Both the position numbers and the translations under genes were made by a program. Shown piece after piece: positions 54,658-63,091 of a stretch of DNA of 64,000 nucleotides (position 1 is its first letter; each line of letters starts with the position of its first letter). This DNA is from Candidatus Poribacteria bacterium (lineage in GTDB: Bacteria; Poribacteria; WGA-4E; WGA-3G): positions 1 to 64,000 of the forward strand of contig JAPPCZ010000102.1 in assembly GCA_028824685.1 (NCBI GenBank), written 5' to 3'. The notes under the pieces were generated by a model. That model searched no databases and was not told the origin of the DNA. It saw nothing but the letters and a program-made list of their open reading frames with translations.

Positions 54658-54692
54658 AAACCCCTTAAAAAACAGCATTTTTAAGGGGTTTT
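54658..54692. terminator. Perfect inverted repeat with A/T flanks upstream of Pycsar
   Basis: AAACCCCTTAAAAAA (54658-54672) and TTTTTAAGGGGTTTT (54678-54692) pair over about fourteen bases with a short loop. On either strand it resembles a Rho-independent terminator and could insulate the Pycsar operon from upstream transcription. It could also be an operator, as it lies about 70 bases before the operon start. Confidence 0.6.
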
Positions 54693-54706
54693 CTTAACTT
54701 TTTCTG

Positions 54707-54737
54707 TGCCAATTTGACACACTATGACAAATTGGCA
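54707..54737. promoter_or_regulatory. 10-base inverted repeat upstream of Pycsar
   Basis: TGCCAATTTG (54707-54716) and CAAATTGGCA (54728-54737) are exact reverse complements with an 11-base spacer. A dimeric regulator could bind. A half-like TGCCAATG lies at 54650. No regulator gene is immediately adjacent. Confidence 0.45.
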
Positions 54738-55211
54738 TTAGTTAAGGACAAATGGCGAGATTTATAGGAGAGTATTTATCAGAATTAAAGTTAGGGAGGA
54801 ACGGATCTAAAAATCCGCGTAAATCTGCGATTCAGACACTATCCTCCACAATTTCAATCTCATTTTCCGTTAGATTATACAATTCGGACACCAGTTTATC
54901 AATCTCATTCAATTTTATGCCAAAACTTTACACACCCGTAGAATTTATCTTATAAGTCGCGACCAGGAGGTCGCTCCTACAGAAGAATTGAAATCCTACG
55001 GACACTCTTTACAACAGTTAAATTCCATGATACCAAATCTTCTCAAAAATAGCAAGCATAAAAATCCGAAATGTGTTAAACTATTGTGTAGTATAAAAAT
55101 AAGTAGATGCTTGCTCGGAGATGCGAACTACAAATGGTCGCGAGTTGGAGCTCGCTCCTACAGGAAGAGCAATAATTACAATACTAAAGATATAACGATG
55201 GGAGAAAAATA
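54738..55211. other. Spacer with two hairpin repeats
   Basis: Copies of the dispersed hairpin lie at about 54956-54982 (GTCGCGACCAGGAGGTCGCTCCTAC) and 55138-55162 (GTCGCGAGTTGGAGCTCGCTCCTAC). A short open frame at 54752-54955 has no ribosome-binding site or family. No gene is supported. Confidence 0.5.
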
Positions 55212-57896
55212 ATGGTAAAATGGATAACAAGTTTGGCAACTATCCTCTGTTTGGGAGTTACTGTTTGCAGTAGTGATGCGAAGGAGTTGACTTTGGACGA
55301 TATTTTTCCAACAGATCGGGTTTTGGATATACAGATCACCGTTTCGGAAAAGGATTGGAATAAGATTCGGCATCAGTCACGGCATTTTGTGCAAGTGCTG
55401 AACGAGTCTCGGCAATTTAAGCCGCCTGAACATCCGTATACTTATGTTGATGCAAGCGTAAGTATTGATGGCGTAGTGTTCCCAAAAGTTGGTATCCGTA
55501 AAAAAGGATTTATCGGTTCACAAAGTAATACGCGACCATCACTGAAAATCAAATTGCATCATATTGACGAAAAGGGTGAGATTGACGGATTGAGAAACCT
55601 AACACTCAATAACAATCAGCAGGATGCGAGTCAGGTCAGCCAATTTGTGGGATATGCGCTGTTTAACGCGATCGGTTCGCCTGCTCCACGTTGCGCGTAT
55701 GCAAAGGTGACAGTCAACGGCAAAAATTTGGGGATATATTCGCATGTGGAGAGCATGCGTAACCCATTGCTCAAACGGGCCTTCGGAAATGACAAAGGCA
55801 CCGTCTATGAGGGTTCTGTTGTTGATTTTTACAAGGAATGGGAGAACAGTTTTGAACATAAACGAGGGGACGATGAACCTGGTAGAAAAAAAATAAAGGC
55901 GTTGATTGATGTGCTTGCTAATGATCAGGTGACTGAACAGGCTATCGGTGAACATGTTGATTTAGATAGTTTTTACCGCTTCTGGGTAACGGAGGGGTTA
56001 CTCGGTTTTTGGGATGGATATTCCGGGAACAATAATAACTTCTTTGTCTATCTTAATCCAGAGACAGATAAGTTTCATTTTTTACCGTGGGGTGCGGATG
56101 CTTTGTTCTCTAATTTTGATATGAAGAATATGGGGAGAAATACCGGCGCACCAGTTTCGGTTAAAACACAAGGTTTAGTTGCTCATAAACTCTATCAACT
56201 TGATGCAGGCAGGGAACGTTATGCGAAAACGATGATGGATATTTTTGAAAAGCATTGGAACGAAGATGCGCTGCTTGCCGAATTGGATAGAATTGCTGTG
56301 ATGATAGAACCGCACATGATTCCAGCACAACGTACTTTTCATGAAAAAGAAGGTTGGGGTGGAGAAAAAACCATCTCTTTTTCAGATAAGTTAGATGGGA
56401 CTCGTCACTTTATTCGTAAGCGTAAAAGCGAGGTTTTATCTGAGATTTCTGGTGGCATGCCGATTTGGAAAAGAAGACCGAACCCGCCAATCGTTATGGG
56501 CCCTGACGGGTTTGATGGTAAGTTTATGAAACAGTTTATTGAGTTGCCGGAAGACAATTTGTGGGGTGCTGCTCGGACTGGCGACCTTGACGGCATTAAG
56601 CGTTATCTTGCAGAGGGCGCGGATATCAATGCGCTTTCTCCAGAGACAAATATATCTCCTTTGTCATGGGCAACTATGATGGGACACACAAAGGCTGCCG
56701 AATTGCTTCTTCAACTCGGCGCAGATGTTAACGTGAGACAGGAGGATGGTGGAACGCCCTTACATATTGCAGTCTCTTTAGGGCGCGCCGAACTCGCTGA
56801 ACTTCTCATCAAAGAAGGAGCAGATGTTAACGCGAAGAATCGTGGTGGAGGTGTTCCTGCAAGTGCTTTGGACATTCCTTGGGGCATGCTTAAATTCATG
56901 ATAGGAATGTTTGATATTGAGTTGGAACAGAAGGAGGTTGAAGCAGGCAGAGACAAAATTGCTGAGATGCTGAATGTCGATCGCCGCTCAAAACCGCAGG
57001 GCGTGGCAAACGACGTATGGGAAGCCGTGTTCATCGGAGATCTCAAAGTGGTTAAGCAGGCGATAACCGATGGCATGGATGTGAATGCAAGGAATCCCCA
57101 GTTTGGAGAACCGATGTTATCTACAGCTGCGCTGATGGGACACACGGAGATTATGACTTTCTTGTTAGAGAAGGGAGCGGATATCAATGCGCGAAACAGA
57201 GATGGCAACACAGCGTTACACGCCGCGGCATTTCTTGGACGTGCTGATGCGGTAGAATTGCTCTTGGAACATGGTGTAGATGCCAATGTCCGAAATAATC
57301 AGGGCGGTTCCGCCATAGATAGTGCCCAACTTGATTGGGGTATCACAGAGGGGATATTGGGATTTCTCCAAATCGAGGTGAATGAAGCAGAAGTTAAAGC
57401 GGGTAGAGCAAAGGTTGTGAGACTTCTCACTGGAAAGATGAAAAATGCTTCACAATCACATAACTTGTGGAAAGCATCAGCAGAGGGCGATCTTTCTGTC
57501 ATCAAAAATGCTTTGGATAATGGTTCGGATTTGAACGCGCTTGATCCGGAATTCGGGATACCTCCGTTAGGATGGGCAGCTATACGCGGACAGACAGAAG
57601 CAGTAAAATTGCTCCTTGAAAAAGGTGCAAATATCAATAATAAACATAGAGACGGTTCAACTGCGTTGCATGGTGCAGCTTTTCTGGGGCGTGTTGAAAC
57701 GGTGAAACTGCTTCTTGAGAAGGGCGCGGATATCAATGCCCGAAGTAATGATGGTTCTTTACCTATAAGTGCGGCACAACTCGACTGGGGTTTGACTGAG
57801 TTTGTGGTTGGACTTTTAAAGATGAAGGTGGATGAAACTGAGGTCAAGGAAGGTAGATTCGAGGTGATAAAACTTCTTTCAAATCAGAAGAAATAG
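55212..57896 (+). CDS. CotH-like protein kinase fused to ankyrin repeats, secreted
   Basis: 894 residues. Signal peptide (SLATILCLGVTVCSSDA), then a CotH domain at about 28-420: DIQITVSEKDWNKI, KGFIGSQSNTRPSLKIKL, GLRNLTLNNN, YSHVESMRNPLLKRAFG and the catalytic-type LPWGADALFS. From about 450 there are three ankyrin blocks (LSWATMMGHTKAAELLLQLG; LHAAAFLGRADAVELLLEHG; LHGAAFLGRVETVKLLLEKG), each preceded by a similar linker (LWGAARTGDLDGIK, VWEAVFIGDLKVVK, LWKASAEGDLSVIK). The fusion suggests protein phosphorylation outside the cytoplasm, with ankyrins as docking arms. ATG 55212 has GGGAG upstream. Confidence 0.88.
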   Translation: MVKWITSLATILCLGVTVCSSDAKELTLDDIFPTDRVLDIQITVSEKDWNKIRHQSRHFVQVLNESRQFKPPEHPYTYVDASVSIDGVVFPKVGIRKKGFIGSQSNTRPSLKIKLHHIDEKGEIDGLRNLTLNNNQQDASQVSQFVGYALFNAIGSPAPRCAYAKVTVNGKNLGIYSHVESMRNPLLKRAFGNDKGTVYEGSVVDFYKEWENSFEHKRGDDEPGRKKIKALIDVLANDQVTEQAIGEHVDLDSFYRFWVTEGLLGFWDGYSGNNNNFFVYLNPETDKFHFLPWGADALFSNFDMKNMGRNTGAPVSVKTQGLVAHKLYQLDAGRERYAKTMMDIFEKHWNEDALLAELDRIAVMIEPHMIPAQRTFHEKEGWGGEKTISFSDKLDGTRHFIRKRKSEVLSEISGGMPIWKRRPNPPIVMGPDGFDGKFMKQFIELPEDNLWGAARTGDLDGIKRYLAEGADINALSPETNISPLSWATMMGHTKAAELLLQLGADVNVRQEDGGTPLHIAVSLGRAELAELLIKEGADVNAKNRGGGVPASALDIPWGMLKFMIGMFDIELEQKEVEAGRDKIAEMLNVDRRSKPQGVANDVWEAVFIGDLKVVKQAITDGMDVNARNPQFGEPMLSTAALMGHTEIMTFLLEKGADINARNRDGNTALHAAAFLGRADAVELLLEHGVDANVRNNQGGSAIDSAQLDWGITEGILGFLQIEVNEAEVKAGRAKVVRLLTGKMKNASQSHNLWKASAEGDLSVIKNALDNGSDLNALDPEFGIPPLGWAAIRGQTEAVKLLLEKGANINNKHRDGSTALHGAAFLGRVETVKLLLEKGADINARSNDGSLPISAAQLDWGLTEFVVGLLKMKVDETEVKEGRFEVIKLLSNQKK

Positions 57897-57953
57897 GTTG
57901 TCGGCTTTTCGCTACCAGCAATCGGAGATTAACTATGATATAGGAGGAATCTG

Positions 57954-58520
57954 ATGCTTAATTCGCAAACGAACCCAGAATCTGTGCAAGAAATACTCCC
58001 GAACAACACAATGACGATGGAGGAATTTCTCGAAAATGATATAGAGGGTTATGAGTATGTAAAAGGGGAATTAGTGCCGATGGCAGCTGCAGCAATTGTT
58101 CATGGTGAGGTAGGTTCTAATGTTCATTTACTTTTAGGATTGTACGTTCGTGAAAATAAATTAGGGCGTTTATATATTGCAGAAACGACATTTCAATTAG
58201 GTGACCGAGTAGTGAAACCAGATGTCGCGTTTGTTTCTTCAGGACGGTTGTCAGAAGAGAAATTAAAAGGATTCTCCGTGGCTCCTGACCTCGCTATTGA
58301 GATCGTTTCACCAACAGATAAGCATTACGATGTTACTGAAAAGGCGTTAGCCTATCTGAAGGCGGGGACACGTCTTGTCTGGGTTATTGAACCGATTGCG
58401 AAGACAGTCATGGTCTATCGTTCTGAAACGGATTTTACACTGCTAAACTATGAAGATACATTGACAGGTGAGGATGTTGTTGAAGGGTTTTCGTGTGCAG
58501 TCGTGGAACTTTTTGAATAG
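57954..58520 (+). CDS. Uma2-family (DUF820) endonuclease-like protein
   Basis: 188 residues. Family pattern: TMEEFLENDIEGYEYVKGEL, AETTFQLGDRVVKPDVAFVS and PDLAIEIVSPTDKHYDVTEKALAYLKAGTR split across a PD-(D/E)XK-like core (D of KPDVAFV, E of IEIVS), then LVWVIEP. ATG 57954 has TAGGAGG upstream. These genes occur in many copies in repeat-rich genomes and their biological role is unclear. Confidence 0.88.
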   Translation: MLNSQTNPESVQEILPNNTMTMEEFLENDIEGYEYVKGELVPMAAAAIVHGEVGSNVHLLLGLYVRENKLGRLYIAETTFQLGDRVVKPDVAFVSSGRLSEEKLKGFSVAPDLAIEIVSPTDKHYDVTEKALAYLKAGTRLVWVIEPIAKTVMVYRSETDFTLLNYEDTLTGEDVVEGFSCAVVELFE

Positions 58521-58725
58521 ATTTTTTGAAGAAAAACGAAACGAGTCACGCCAAATATGGAAAATAAGTTGTTAATTTTTCTGTGATGTGATAAAATATA
58601 TTCCATGCCAGTTAATAAGAGGATCCAGTGTAGTTGGTCACACTCGATTTTTTCCAATTATTTTTAAGTTTTTTTAGGCGGTTGTGCTTACCCCGTAATA
58701 TTACCTTTTGAAGAGATTGGACCAA

Positions 58726-59127
58726 ATGTTTCCAGAGGAATTTTGTCTTATGAACTTTAAGGAATATGAACAGAAACTATCAGAAAGGTTTGATGCCTTA
58801 GCGCAGCGCGAAGATAATTGGGATGGGTACGATTCAAAAAAACCAACTAAATTGACCTTAGTTCGTGCGGAGAATCTTATAGGAGAATTGTTCGATTCTA
58901 TTGTTTCTGCCGGACATCCGTGGCTTATTCCGTTCATCTCCAGTGATGAAGACGGTAATGTAACTGTAGAATGGTCCGGAGAAAAACGAAGATTACATAT
59001 TCAAATTGGGGAAAATGAAGCTGAGTATATCCAGGTCTGGGGAATAAATATTGATACGGAGATGTATGTAGATTTTCTAAGACGGAACGATTATCTAACG
59101 CTTTGGGAATGGTTACTTGATGGATAG
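58726..59127 (+). CDS. Hypothetical protein upstream of the IS-split gene
   Basis: About 133 residues, acidic, with FDALAQREDNWDGYDSKKPT (a pattern seen in small uncharacterised proteins with an NWDGYxS motif) and DEDGNVTVEWSGEKRRLHI. No signal or membrane segment. The start is uncertain: ATG 58726 is used; TTG 58708 and ATG 58750 are possible. Its stop overlaps the start of the next gene by eight bases, so the two are translationally coupled. Confidence 0.65.
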   Translation: MFPEEFCLMNFKEYEQKLSERFDALAQREDNWDGYDSKKPTKLTLVRAENLIGELFDSIVSAGHPWLIPFISSDEDGNVTVEWSGEKRRLHIQIGENEAEYIQVWGINIDTEMYVDFLRRNDYLTLWEWLLDG

Positions 59128-59406
59128 AAATGACTTCGTACGGGACGATGAAGTACTCTACCGAAGTGTCCGAGGTAAATATGGTGAAGAGTACTCTTTC
59201 GATAATGGAAAACTTGAAATTACAGCGTATCTCATAAATATTAACTGGTGTCAAATTTCTTTTAATTATCGATCATTTCTGTTAGACTCTATCTATTTCT
59301 ACTACAGTGTATCTCATAAATATTAAATGGTTTGAAATTTTCTTTTAATTATTGATCGTCTCTGCTAAACTTTATCTATTCTACTATGAGTCTGGAGATG
59401 ATTTGA

Positions 59407-59688
59407 ATGGAATTAAGTGATAAGGAATGGGAAGTTATTGAACCACTCATGCAGGAACCGCCATCGGGTAAACCGGGGAGACCTTGGCGTGGTAATAGAG
59501 AAGTGTTAGATGCGATACTCTGGGTGTTGCGAACAGGGGCACCTTGGCGGGATTTACCAGAAAAGTATCCCCCCTATCAAACTTGTCATCGTCGTTTTCA
59601 GCAATGGTCATTGGATGGAACGCTTGAAAAAGTTCAAATGGCACTCACAGAAATGCTTGAAAAACGAAAAAAAAATAAATATGAGTGA
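59407..59688 (+). CDS. IS5-family transposase, first frame (OrfA)
   Basis: 93 residues: MELSDKEWEVIEPLMQEPPS, AILWVLRTGAPWRDLPEKY and CHRRFQQWSLDGTLEKV, the DUF4096-type N-terminal domain of IS5-family transposases. It ends shortly after an A9 run (59667-59675). The catalytic domain lies in another frame, so a frameshift or transcript slippage in the A-run would make the full enzyme. Confidence 0.88.
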   Translation: MELSDKEWEVIEPLMQEPPSGKPGRPWRGNREVLDAILWVLRTGAPWRDLPEKYPPYQTCHRRFQQWSLDGTLEKVQMALTEMLEKRKKNKYE

Positions 59689-60172
59689 GTGCTGTATTGA
59701 TGCGAAGTTCGTTCCTGCGAAGAAAGGTGGTGAGTGTGTAGGCAAGACGAAGTGTGGCAAAGGGACGAAACTGGTAGCGATTACAGAGAAGTCTGGTAGA
59801 CCTGTGAGTGTTCTGATTACAGATGCTTCTTGTCATGAAGTGCGCTTGGTTGAACCTGTATTGGATGCGTGTTGGACATCTGAAAACCCTGCGGTGTTGA
59901 TTGGGGACAAAGCCTATGACTCGGATCCTTTAGATGCGTTGTTGCGGTGTCGGGGTGTTGAAATGGTAGCACCGCATAAAAAGAATCGGAAGCGGTCTGC
60001 GACACAGGATGGTCGTCGTCTACGCCGGTATAAACGCCGTTTCAAAGTGGAGCGTTTTTTCAGTTGGTGTGAAGACTTCCGGCGTTTGGTTGTGCGGTGG
60101 GAATATCATGCCGAAAATTATTTAGGTTTTGTCCTTCTTGCTTGCATACGTATGTCATTAAAATATTTATGA
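59681..60172 (+). CDS. IS5-family transposase, second frame (OrfB, DDE domain)
   Basis: The catalytic part reads from about the A9 run, with an internal ATG at 59681. DDE residues are in CCIDAKFVPA (first D), VLIGDKAYDSD (second D) and FKVERFFSWCEDFRRL (E). Relative to OrfA it is in the +1 (equivalently -2) frame. It stops at 60172, inside the right terminal repeat. Confidence 0.85.
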   Translation: MSECCIDAKFVPAKKGGECVGKTKCGKGTKLVAITEKSGRPVSVLITDASCHEVRLVEPVLDACWTSENPAVLIGDKAYDSDPLDALLRCRGVEMVAPHKKNRKRSATQDGRRLRRYKRRFKVERFFSWCEDFRRLVVRWEYHAENYLGFVLLACIRMSLKYL

Positions 60173-60643
60173 GATACGCTGTAGTAGTGAAGCCTTTCGC
60201 GATAGAGAAAGAAAACCATCCGTAGATAGAGCGGAGTTAAAGGGATGTAATCCATCTTTGTCTAAAAGAAGCAGCACAGATGGCATCGTTAGTCTTATTA
60301 CTGCTGATGTGCGCTCCATAGGAACGGTCAAAACAAAAATACAGAATGCTGATGCCATTGTTCATGCCGTAGATGTCATCTATGATCCCACCCCTGAAAA
60401 TCCTGCCCATTCAAAAATTGTTGTGAGTCCAGAGTTTTTTGGTTCAAATAACAAGCAAAGAAATGTATTCAAATTGCTGCAACTTGCACTTGCGGAACTT
60501 GCTGAAAAAAACGGATGGACCTTAGAACCAAGTGTATAGTTAGCTTAGTTTTTTAAATAGAAGTTGCTTTACTGTAAAACAGAATTATTTCCATTCTGAC
60601 AAAAAAATAGAAGTTAGTTATTATTAGCAAAAAGGAATACCCG

Positions 60644-62611
60644 ATGGCAAAACTGATTAACTACACTGACATCTTAGAAACTGGCGATAACGAAATTTAC
60701 GACATCCAGACGCACGCTGCGGGACCGGAAGGTAGTCTGCCACTTACGGCAGAGATGCTCCTCAACAGACCAAGCGGCGATATTTTTGGTTTGAGTCACA
60801 ATACGGCGATGGGATGGGCACCGACAGAACTGCGGCGAGAAGAATTTTTGATTCTCAGCACACAAGGCGGTATCCGTGCCCCTGATGGCAGTCCTATTGC
60901 ACTTGGATATCACACGGGACATTGGGAAGTGGGTCTTTTGATGCAAGCTGTTGCGCGTGAGCTAAAAGAACTTGCGGCAATTCCGTTTGCTGGCTACTGT
61001 TCCGATCCGTGTGATGGACGCACACAAGGCACCGTCGGTATGATGGATAGTCTCGCCTATCGTAATGATGCTGCACAGATTTTCCGTAGGCTTATCCGTT
61101 CTTTGCCGACGCGGAAGGGAGTTGTCGGTGTTGCCACGTGCGATAAAGGCTTGCCTGCGATGATGATGGCACTTGCCTCAATGCGAGAATTGCCTGCTGT
61201 GCTTGTGCCGGGAGGCGTAACGTTGCCGCCGACTACAGGCGAAGATGCAGGGAAGATTCAGACAATCGGTGCCCGTTTTGCACACGGTGAGATTAGCCTG
61301 CAAGATGCAGCGGACATGGGATGTCGTGCTTGTGCTACGCCCGGTGGCGGATGCCAATTCTTAGGAACTGCGGCAACTTCGCAGGTTGTTGGTGAAGCGT
61401 TAGGCATGAGTTTGACACATACAGCGTTAGCACCTTCTGGACAAAACATCTGGTCGGATATGGGGTTGCGTTCAGCGCGTGCAGTGGTGAATTTAGCCGC
61501 GAAAGGTTTGACGATGGATGATATCGTTACACCAGAGGCTATTCGGAATGCGATGGTCGTGCATGCGGCATTTGGTGGGTCAACGAACCTGTTGTTACAT
61601 ATTCCTGCGATTGCGCATGCTGCTGGTCTTGAACGTCCAACGGTGGATGACTGGACAGAGGTTAATCAACAAGTTCCACGCCTCGTTGATGTGTTGCCAA
61701 ATGGACCTGTCGGACATCCGACTGTTCGTGTCTTTCTTGCGGGTGGTGTGCCAGAAGTGATGCTGCATCTACGCAAATTAGGGGGACTCCTCAACGAAGA
61801 TGTGCTAACAGCAACAGGTGAACCGCTCGGTAGCAATCTTGATTGGTGGGAAACTTCTGAGCGGCGTCAGCGTGTGCGTGAACTGCTTGAAGAACGTGAT
61901 AATGTTGTACCTGATGAAGTGATTTTGAGTCCGGAAGCAGCAAAAGCGGCAGGATTGACGAGCACTGTAACGTTTCCGCGTGGCAATCTTGCACCAGAAG
62001 GGTCTGTTATCAAAAGCACAGCGATTGATCCAAGCGTTGTTGATGCAGATGGCGTGTATCGGATGACAGGACCGGCACGTGTGTTTGTCCGTGAATCTGA
62101 TGCGATACAGGCACTTAAGGGACAAGGTGAAAACAACATGAAACCTGGAGACATCATGGTGTTGTGTTGTCGGGGCCCACAAGGCACAGGTATGGAAGAG
62201 GTATATCAGGTCACATCAGCACTCAAACATCTATCATTTGGGAAACATATTGCCTTGATAACGGATGCGCGTTTTTCGGGTGTTTCAACTGGTGCGTGTA
62301 TTGGGCATGTTGGACCGGAAGCGCTTGCTGGTGGCCCTATTGGAAAAGTGCTTGATGGCGACATAATTCAGATTGAAATTGACACTCGGCAATTGATAGG
62401 GAACATTGATCTGGTAGGGCATGGGAGTGAGCAGTTCGGTGCGGCAGCGGGTGAACGCGTGTTAGCAGAACGGCAACCGAGAGATGACCTTGCATCAGAC
62501 GAAGCGTTACCCGACGACACGCGGCTGTGGGCAGCGTTGCAGTCTGTCGGCGGTGGCACATGGGGTGGTTGTGTCTACGATGTAGACGCTATTCTGAATG
62601 CGTTGAAATAG
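60644..62611 (+). CDS. yjhG: YjhG/YagF-type D-xylonate dehydratase (IlvD/Edd family)
   Basis: 655 residues, the length of the YjhG/YagF subfamily rather than IlvD (~560-620). Family signatures: HAAGPEGSLPLTAEMLLNRP, SDPCDGRTQGTVGMMDSLAY, GVATCDKGLPAMMMALA, HAAFGGSTNLLLHIPAIAHA and LITDARFSGVSTGACIGHVG. The cysteines in CDGRT/ATCDKG/GGGCQF fit Fe-S binding. It dehydrates D-xylonate (or a similar aldonate) to 2-keto-3-deoxy acid. ATG 60644 has AAGGA seven bases upstream. No xylose operon partners are nearby. Confidence 0.92.
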   Translation: MAKLINYTDILETGDNEIYDIQTHAAGPEGSLPLTAEMLLNRPSGDIFGLSHNTAMGWAPTELRREEFLILSTQGGIRAPDGSPIALGYHTGHWEVGLLMQAVARELKELAAIPFAGYCSDPCDGRTQGTVGMMDSLAYRNDAAQIFRRLIRSLPTRKGVVGVATCDKGLPAMMMALASMRELPAVLVPGGVTLPPTTGEDAGKIQTIGARFAHGEISLQDAADMGCRACATPGGGCQFLGTAATSQVVGEALGMSLTHTALAPSGQNIWSDMGLRSARAVVNLAAKGLTMDDIVTPEAIRNAMVVHAAFGGSTNLLLHIPAIAHAAGLERPTVDDWTEVNQQVPRLVDVLPNGPVGHPTVRVFLAGGVPEVMLHLRKLGGLLNEDVLTATGEPLGSNLDWWETSERRQRVRELLEERDNVVPDEVILSPEAAKAAGLTSTVTFPRGNLAPEGSVIKSTAIDPSVVDADGVYRMTGPARVFVRESDAIQALKGQGENNMKPGDIMVLCCRGPQGTGMEEVYQVTSALKHLSFGKHIALITDARFSGVSTGACIGHVGPEALAGGPIGKVLDGDIIQIEIDTRQLIGNIDLVGHGSEQFGAAAGERVLAERQPRDDLASDEALPDDTRLWAALQSVGGGTWGGCVYDVDAILNALK

Positions 62612-62633
62612 GAACGACTTTGGCGAATTTGCC

Positions 62634-63014
62634 ATGAAAATTCTGAAATATTGGACACCGCCAGTTTTCTACATGGTACTTATTTTTGCTGTTTCGGCTA
62701 TGGAGCAACCGCCACTCCCGATGCCAAAGTTTGAGTGGCTGACAATTGACAAACTCTACCATTTTGTTGAATTCGGCATCTTGAGTGTGTTGCTGGCTAT
62801 AGCGTTTGTAAACGTTCCACCGAAATGGTTGCCCACAGGTTGGATATGGGTTACTGCTGCACTTATCTCAATTCTCTATGGTGCAAGTGATGAATTACAT
62901 CAGATGTTTGTGCCCGGCAGATTCGCTACGCTTGCAGATTGGGTTTTTGATGTGTTCGGTGCAGTTGCAGGTGTGGTAGGCGTTTATTTTTATTATAGAA
63001 AAAAGCAGTCTTAA
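62634..63014 (+). CDS. VanZ-like family membrane protein
   Basis: 126 residues with four membrane helices: FYMVLIFAVSAM, HFVEFGILSVLLAIAFV, WIWVTAALISILYGASDELH and VFDVFGAVAGVVGVYFYY. The motifs DKLYHFVEFG and DELHQMFVPGR...DWVFD are the VanZ family core. Function in this setting is unknown. Its last 37 coding bases recur at 63770-63806. Confidence 0.9.
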   Translation: MKILKYWTPPVFYMVLIFAVSAMEQPPLPMPKFEWLTIDKLYHFVEFGILSVLLAIAFVNVPPKWLPTGWIWVTAALISILYGASDELHQMFVPGRFATLADWVFDVFGAVAGVVGVYFYYRKKQS

Positions 63015-63091
63015 TAGTTATCAGTTAGTCTTTGTGGCGGGTGAGAACGTTTTTACCACCACAAATTTCTTCAAAAGAGGACTGATTTACA

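Larger units (their letters stand above)
59223..60181 (+). mobile_element. IS5-family (IS427-like) insertion sequence, 959 bp
   Basis: Terminal inverted repeats CAGCGTATCTCATAAATATT and its complement at 60162-60181, flanked by TA at 59221-59222 and 60182-60183. A second left-end copy (CAGTGTATCTCATAAATATT) starts at 59305, also after TA, so about 82 bases of the left end are duplicated. It encodes a two-frame transposase. Its ends match the family 1 MITEs. Confidence 0.88.
59120..60539 (+). pseudogene. Hypothetical gene split by IS insertion
   Basis: ATG 59120 begins MDRNDFVRDDEVLYRSVRGK and reads to the IS at 59223. After the IS (60182 onward) the same frame continues SSEAFRDRERKPSVDRAELK through ITADVRSIGTVKTKIQNADA to the stop at 60539. 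Removing 59223-60181 and one TA copy gives an uninterrupted 152-codon gene. The reconstructed protein resembles small uncharacterised proteins with a SSxAF..R..PSVDRA pattern. It is inactivated here. Confidence 0.8.

Noticed and set aside
54752..54955. Possible 67-residue gene upstream of CotH
   Set aside because: No ribosome-binding site, low-complexity composition, and part of the sequence resembles a dispersed AAATCCGCGTAAATC repeat.
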